From NCBI GenBank assembly GCA_036268775.1, contig DATATM010000012.1, forward strand, positions 124,001 to 188,000: a stretch of DNA of 64,000 bases, read 5' to 3'. Numbering within the stretch: position 1 is the first letter of the stretch; every line of letters begins with the position of its first letter. Shown piece after piece: positions 60,315 through 64,000 of this stretch. The position numbers were made by a program, and so were the translations under genes. Under the pieces are notes generated by a model. That model was not told the origin of the DNA, made no database searches, and was given only the letters and a program-made list of their open reading frames with translations. The DNA comes from DASZIT01 sp036268775 (GTDB taxonomy: Bacteria; Actinomycetota; Acidimicrobiia; Acidimicrobiales; RAAP-2).

Positions 60315-61408
60315 GCACCATCCGAGTGGCTATCGCCGGCGTGGGCAACTGCGCCAGCTCACTCATCCAGGGCGTCGAGTACTACAAGGACGCGGATCCG
60401 GCCGAGACGGTTCCCGGCCTCATGCACGTCGAGCTCGGTGGCTACCACGTCCGTGACCTCGAGTTCGTGGCCGCCTTCGACGCCGACGCCGCCAAGGTCG
60501 GCACCGACCTGGGCAAGGCCATCTTCGGCGGCCAGAACAACACCATTCGCTTCGCGCCGGTCGGCGAGCTCGGCGTCACCGTCCAGCGGGGGCCGACCCT
60601 CGACGGCTTCGGCAAGTACTACCGGGAGACGGTGGAGGAGTCGCCGATCGAACCGGTCGACGTGGTGGCGGTGCTGAAGGACTCCCGGACCGACGTGCTG
60701 GTCAGCTACCTCCCGGTCGGGTCGGAGGAGGCCCAGCGCTTCTATGCCGATGCCTGCCTCCAGGCCGGGGTCGGCTTCGTCAACGCCATCCCGGTGTTCA
60801 TCGCCTCCGACCTGGTGTGGGCCCGCAAGTTCCGCGACGCCGGGCTCCCCATTGTCGGCGACGACATCAAGAGCCAGGTGGGTTCCACCATCGTCCACCG
60901 CATCCTCACCCGCCTGTTCGAGGATCGGGGCCTGGCCCTCGACCACACCTACCAGCTCAACGTGGGCGGCAACATGGACTTCAAGAACATGCTGGAGCGC
61001 AGCCGGCTGGAGTCGAAGAAGGTGTCGAAGACCCAGGCCGTCACCAGCCAGATCGAGGACAGCGTGTTGGGCGAGGACGACGTCCACATCGGACCGTCGG
61101 ACCATGTCCCCTGGCTCAACGACCGCAAGTGGGCCTACATCCGGATGGAGGGTCGCAACTTCGGTGACGTTCCGCTCAACCTCGAGCTCAAGCTCGAAGT
61201 CTGGGACTCCCCCAACTCCGCCGGCGTGATCATCGACGCCGTCCGCTGCGCCAAGCTGGCCCTCGACCGGGGCATCGGCGGGCCCTTGCTCGGACCCTCG
61301 GCCTACTTCATGAAGTCGCCGCCGGTGCAGTACCACGACGACGAGGCCCACGAGCTGGTCGAGTCGTTCGCAGCCGGCGAAGCCGGACCGGTGTGGCCGG
61401 AGGACTGA
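60311..61408 (+). CDS. ino1: Inositol-3-phosphate synthase (actinobacterial type)
   Basis: A 365-residue NAD-dependent enzyme converting glucose-6-phosphate to inositol-3-phosphate for phosphatidylinositol and mycothiol. Landmarks: VAIAGVGNCASSLIQGVEYY, FVAAFDADAAKVGTDLGKAI, DVLVSYLPVGSEEAQRFYAD, GDDIKSQVGSTIVHRIL, QLNVGGNMDFKNMLE and VWDSPNSAGVIIDAVRCAKL. Shorter bacterial form, complete. Starts on the ATGA overlap with padR; 29 bp from the convergent pcnA. Confidence 0.96.
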   Translation: MSTIRVAIAGVGNCASSLIQGVEYYKDADPAETVPGLMHVELGGYHVRDLEFVAAFDADAAKVGTDLGKAIFGGQNNTIRFAPVGELGVTVQRGPTLDGFGKYYRETVEESPIEPVDVVAVLKDSRTDVLVSYLPVGSEEAQRFYADACLQAGVGFVNAIPVFIASDLVWARKFRDAGLPIVGDDIKSQVGSTIVHRILTRLFEDRGLALDHTYQLNVGGNMDFKNMLERSRLESKKVSKTQAVTSQIEDSVLGEDDVHIGPSDHVPWLNDRKWAYIRMEGRNFGDVPLNLELKLEVWDSPNSAGVIIDAVRCAKLALDRGIGGPLLGPSAYFMKSPPVQYHDDEAHELVESFAAGEAGPVWPED

Positions 61409-61437
61409 TCACCCCGGGCTGAGGCGGCTCCGCCGGT

Positions 61438-62850
61438 TCAGTCCTTCGACTCGTCTTCCCACCAGGCGGCCAGGCGCCGGCGCGCCTCTTCCTCGCCCAG
61501 CGGTCCCTCCTCCATCCGGAGCTCCAACAAGAAGGCCAGCGCCCGGCCGACCTCCCGCCCGGGCCGGAGCCCCAGCTGTTCCATGATCTGGTCGCCGTCC
61601 AGGTCCGGACGGATGGCGTTCAGCTCTTCCTGCTGGCGCAGCTCGGCGATGCGGGCCTCCAGCTCGTCCATCCGCCGGCCCAGCGCCTTGGCCTTCGCCT
61701 CGTTGCGGGTGGTGCAGTCACAGCGGGTCAGCACGTTGAGCTGATCGAGCAGAGGCCCGGCGTCCCGCACGTAACGGCGAACCGCCCGGTCGGTCCACCC
61801 CAGGCTGTAGGTATGGAAGCGGAGGTGGAGGTTGACCAGTTCGGTCACCACCTCGATATCGTCCTTCGGATACTTGAGGGCGGTCATCCGCTGGCGGGTC
61901 ATCCGGGCGCCGACCACTTCGTGATGATGGAAAGTGACTCCCCCGTCCACGAAGGCCCGGGTCTTCGGCTTGCCGACGTCGTGGAACAGGGCAGCCAGCC
62001 GCAACAACCGATCGGGAGCGTCCCGGTCCATCGCCGCCGTCTTGTCCACCACCGCCAGGGTGTGGGCGAGGACGTCCTTGTGCCGCTGGATCGGGTCCTG
62101 CTCGAGCGCCAGACCGGGGAGCTCGGGGAGGAACTCGTCGGCCAGTCCGGTCCGGACCACGAACCAGAGGGCGGTCGACGGCACCGGGACCATCATCATC
62201 TTGTCCAGCTCGTCCCGGATCCGTTCGGCTGACACGATCGACAACCGGTGGTGCCCGGACTTCACCGCCTCCACCAGCGCCGGGTCGGGCTCCAGATCGA
62301 GCTTCGCGATGAACCGGGCGGCCCGGAGCATCCGCAGCGGGTCGTCGGCGAAGGACACTTCGGGGTCGAGCGGGGTGCGGAGCCGGTGGACGGCCAGATC
62401 GGCCAGGCCGTCGAACGGGTCGATGAGCTCCAGATCCGGAAGCCGGAGCGCCATGGCGTTGATGGTGAAGTCGCGCCGGGACAGGTCGTCCTCGATCCGA
62501 TCGCCGAAGGCCACCTCCGGCTTCCGGGAATCCGGCTGGTACGCCTCCGCCCGATGGGTGGTGACCTCGTAGCGCTGTCCGTCCTTGAGGAAGCCGATGG
62601 TGCCGAACCGCTTCCCCTGGGTCCACACCGCATCGGCCCAGCCGGAGACGGCCTCTTCGATGTCGTCGGGTCGGGCGTCGGTGGTGAAGTCGAGATCCCC
62701 ATCACCCGGGAGTGCGGTCGGAGTCTCCCCGGCCATGATGGCGTCGCGCACTGAGCCCCCTACCAGGTAGAGGGTGTGATTGGCGGCTCGGAACCGCTCC
62801 GCCAACTCGGCGGTGGCTTCCACCAGTGGCCTCAGTCGCTCAGGGAACAC
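61438..62850 (-). CDS. pcnA: CCA tRNA nucleotidyltransferase
   Basis: A 470-residue enzyme adding CCA to tRNA 3' ends. Head: LYLVGGSVRDAI with GDLDFTTDARP (catalytic DxD), RRDFTINAMALRL, and AADPLRMLRAARF-like text (SFADDPLRMLRAARFIAKL); middle: HD domain ALFHDVGKPKTRAF and HHHEVVGARM; tail helical. GTG 62850 gives the usual length; the open frame further upstream to 62952 lacks family text and a ribosome site. Annotated pcnA after the mycobacterial convention. Divergent from the DUF6049-like gene. Confidence 0.93.
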   Translation of the reverse strand: MFPERLRPLVEATAELAERFRAANHTLYLVGGSVRDAIMAGETPTALPGDGDLDFTTDARPDDIEEAVSGWADAVWTQGKRFGTIGFLKDGQRYEVTTHRAEAYQPDSRKPEVAFGDRIEDDLSRRDFTINAMALRLPDLELIDPFDGLADLAVHRLRTPLDPEVSFADDPLRMLRAARFIAKLDLEPDPALVEAVKSGHHRLSIVSAERIRDELDKMMMVPVPSTALWFVVRTGLADEFLPELPGLALEQDPIQRHKDVLAHTLAVVDKTAAMDRDAPDRLLRLAALFHDVGKPKTRAFVDGGVTFHHHEVVGARMTRQRMTALKYPKDDIEVVTELVNLHLRFHTYSLGWTDRAVRRYVRDAGPLLDQLNVLTRCDCTTRNEAKAKALGRRMDELEARIAELRQQEELNAIRPDLDGDQIMEQLGLRPGREVGRALAFLLELRMEEGPLGEEEARRRLAAWWEDESKD

Positions 62851-62981
62851 GCCGCCGAGGGTACTTGCCCTGGCGTAGGCTGCCGTGCGAGGTGAACCGG
62901 GAACCAGGCAGTCTGTGCCCACGTGGTAACCGCCCCGGAGGCTTCGGGCCAACCGGGGGCGGGCCCGCCCCGGTCACCGGG

Positions 62982-64000
62982 GTGGAACGGTGTCGTGCCC
63001 GCTCCCTTCCCTTGGTCATGGCCCTGGTGTTGGCGTTGGTGATGGCCGCCACCGCCATCGAACCCTTCACCTCCGGCGCCACCGCCGGGGCGTCGACTTC
63101 CGCCCGTCCGGCGTTGGCCATCGGTGCGACGGTAGCGGCGGCGGCGGCAGGGGCGTCCTCGGCCGCCGGGTCGCCGTCCTCCTCCGGATCCCTGACCCTC
63201 AACTACCAGTCGCCCTGGGTGACTCCGGACCAACCCTTCGACGTCAAGCTCCGCACCGGGGCCGGCGCCCCCCCGACCTCGGACCTCGGACTGTCGGTGG
63301 CCGTCTACGGGTGCCTCACGTCGGTGTCGAGCTTCGACCAGGCCGCCACCGCCGCCAGCCCCACCGGCTCGCCCATTGCCCGGACCACTTCGGCGCTGCC
63401 GTGGTCGTCCCTCCACCCCGACGCCTCCGGGGTCGACGTCTCCTTCGGGGTGAGCACCGCCAGCTCGGCCAGCACCACCATCAGCACCCCCAACCCGACC
63501 ATCGCCATCCACGCCGGCGGCTCCTCCTGCCAGGAGGGCGTCTTCCCGGTCCGGCTCCAGCTGGAGAACACCAACTCCGGCGCCTCCCTCGCCTCGCTCA
63601 CCACCTTCATGGTCTACGTCGCCGCCCCGGCCACCCAGAAGCTGCGCTTTGCCATGGTGGTGCCGGTGTCCACCGCCATCGCCCCGGCACCTCAACCCTC
63701 GGCCTCCAGCCTGCTGACCAATCCCTTGACCAGCTTGACCCGACCCAGCACCGCCACCCTCACCGGCATCAATCAACTGGTGGCAGCCATGAGCACCAGC
63801 CCCAACTCCTCGGTCCCGGTCACCGTGGCCGCCAGCGCCCAGACCCTCCAGGACCTCACCACCGCCACCCCCGCCACCAGCGGCGCCCGCCCCGCCGCGG
63901 TCAACGCCTTGGCGGTGCTGTCGGACACCCCCGCCACCCATCAATTCACGCCGACTCCCTATGCCCCGGTCGACGCCTCGGCCCTGGTCGATGCCGGGCT
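62982..64000 (+). CDS. DUF6049-like secreted protein (partial, continues beyond window)
   Basis: An open frame from GTG 62982 to the window edge, 339+ residues. Signal peptide: basic ERCRARS, then LPLVMALVLALVMAATA. The body reads LTLNYQSPWVTPDQPFDVKL, LGLSVAVYGCLTSVSSFDQ, VFPVRLQLENTNSGASLASL, FMVYVAAPATQKLRFAMVVP and ATLTGINQLVAAM, matching the start of the actinobacterial DUF6049 proteins. In Mycobacterium the same gene (Rv3909) lies next to pcnA and precedes murJ, so murJ may follow beyond the window. ATG 63018 is an alternative start. Confidence 0.8.
   Translation, partial: MERCRARSLPLVMALVLALVMAATAIEPFTSGATAGASTSARPALAIGATVAAAAAGASSAAGSPSSSGSLTLNYQSPWVTPDQPFDVKLRTGAGAPPTSDLGLSVAVYGCLTSVSSFDQAATAASPTGSPIARTTSALPWSSLHPDASGVDVSFGVSTASSASTTISTPNPTIAIHAGGSSCQEGVFPVRLQLENTNSGASLASLTTFMVYVAAPATQKLRFAMVVPVSTAIAPAPQPSASSLLTNPLTSLTRPSTATLTGINQLVAAMSTSPNSSVPVTVAASAQTLQDLTTATPATSGARPAAVNALAVLSDTPATHQFTPTPYAPVDASALVDAG

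Noticed and set aside
1..64000. tRNA, rRNA, prophage or insertion-sequence genes
   Set aside because: No cloverleaf-like gene, rRNA text, integrase or transposase was found on either strand.

Overview
The window is GC-rich (roughly two thirds G+C), gene-dense actinobacterial chromosome. Several traits point to a deep-branching, mycolate-free actinobacterium, perhaps class Acidimicrobiia: a mycofactocin-type short-chain dehydrogenase, a single-polypeptide branched-chain amino acid ABC transporter, frequent GTG/TTG starts, and two secreted proteins built from GGIFAFGDA-type repeats. The class assignment is an inference, not a demonstration. I see no tRNA or rRNA gene, no insertion sequence and no CRISPR array. 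Two genes run off the edges: a secreted beta-helix-type protein at 1 and a DUF6049-like protein at 64000.

Left part (1-17.4 kb): a TetR regulator with twin operators diverges from an FAD-dependent oxidoreductase, which is followed by a D-aminoacylase-type amidohydrolase. Next comes an uptake locus: a membrane-anchored surface protein, an anchored substrate-binding protein, and a 1346-residue protein that fuses LivH, LivM, LivF and LivG. A membrane protein with a Met-rich linker, glycerate kinase and an MMPL exporter follow.

Middle (17.6-36.3 kb): a lipoprotein with an NAGPA-like domain, a DUF5522 mini-protein, a diguanylate cyclase, a mycofactocin-type SDR, a PaaX-like regulator nearly abutting a divergent fatty acid desaturase, a DUF899/DUF2182 pair, glucose-6-phosphate isomerase, two DHA2 drug exporters flanking a secreted repeat protein, YjbQ, a fluoride riboswitch with two fluoride channel genes, and Lon protease behind a HAIR-like inverted repeat (HspR site).

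Right part (36.3-54.1 kb): a giant secreted modular protein of about 2560 residues; a four-gene catabolic-looking operon (CoA transferase, EEP-family hydrolase, dienelactone hydrolase, alpha/beta hydrolase); a LysR regulator between two methyltransferases; and a hybrid histidine kinase carrying a complete internal phosphorelay.

Housekeeping end (54.1-64 kb): dnaB, rplI, rpsR, ssb, rpsF, panB, DUF5318, PadR, ino1, pcnA and DUF6049. This resembles the origin-flanking region of Mycobacterium (the Rv0046c-Rv0058 block and the Rv3907c-Rv3909 block), but here the two blocks are joined. Features worth following up are a 100-residue RGG/acidic tail on ribosomal protein S18, a three-hairpin leader before rpsF, a cluster of DnaA-box-like sites upstream of dnaB, and a palindromic operator plus small leader ORF before the PadR-ino1 operon.
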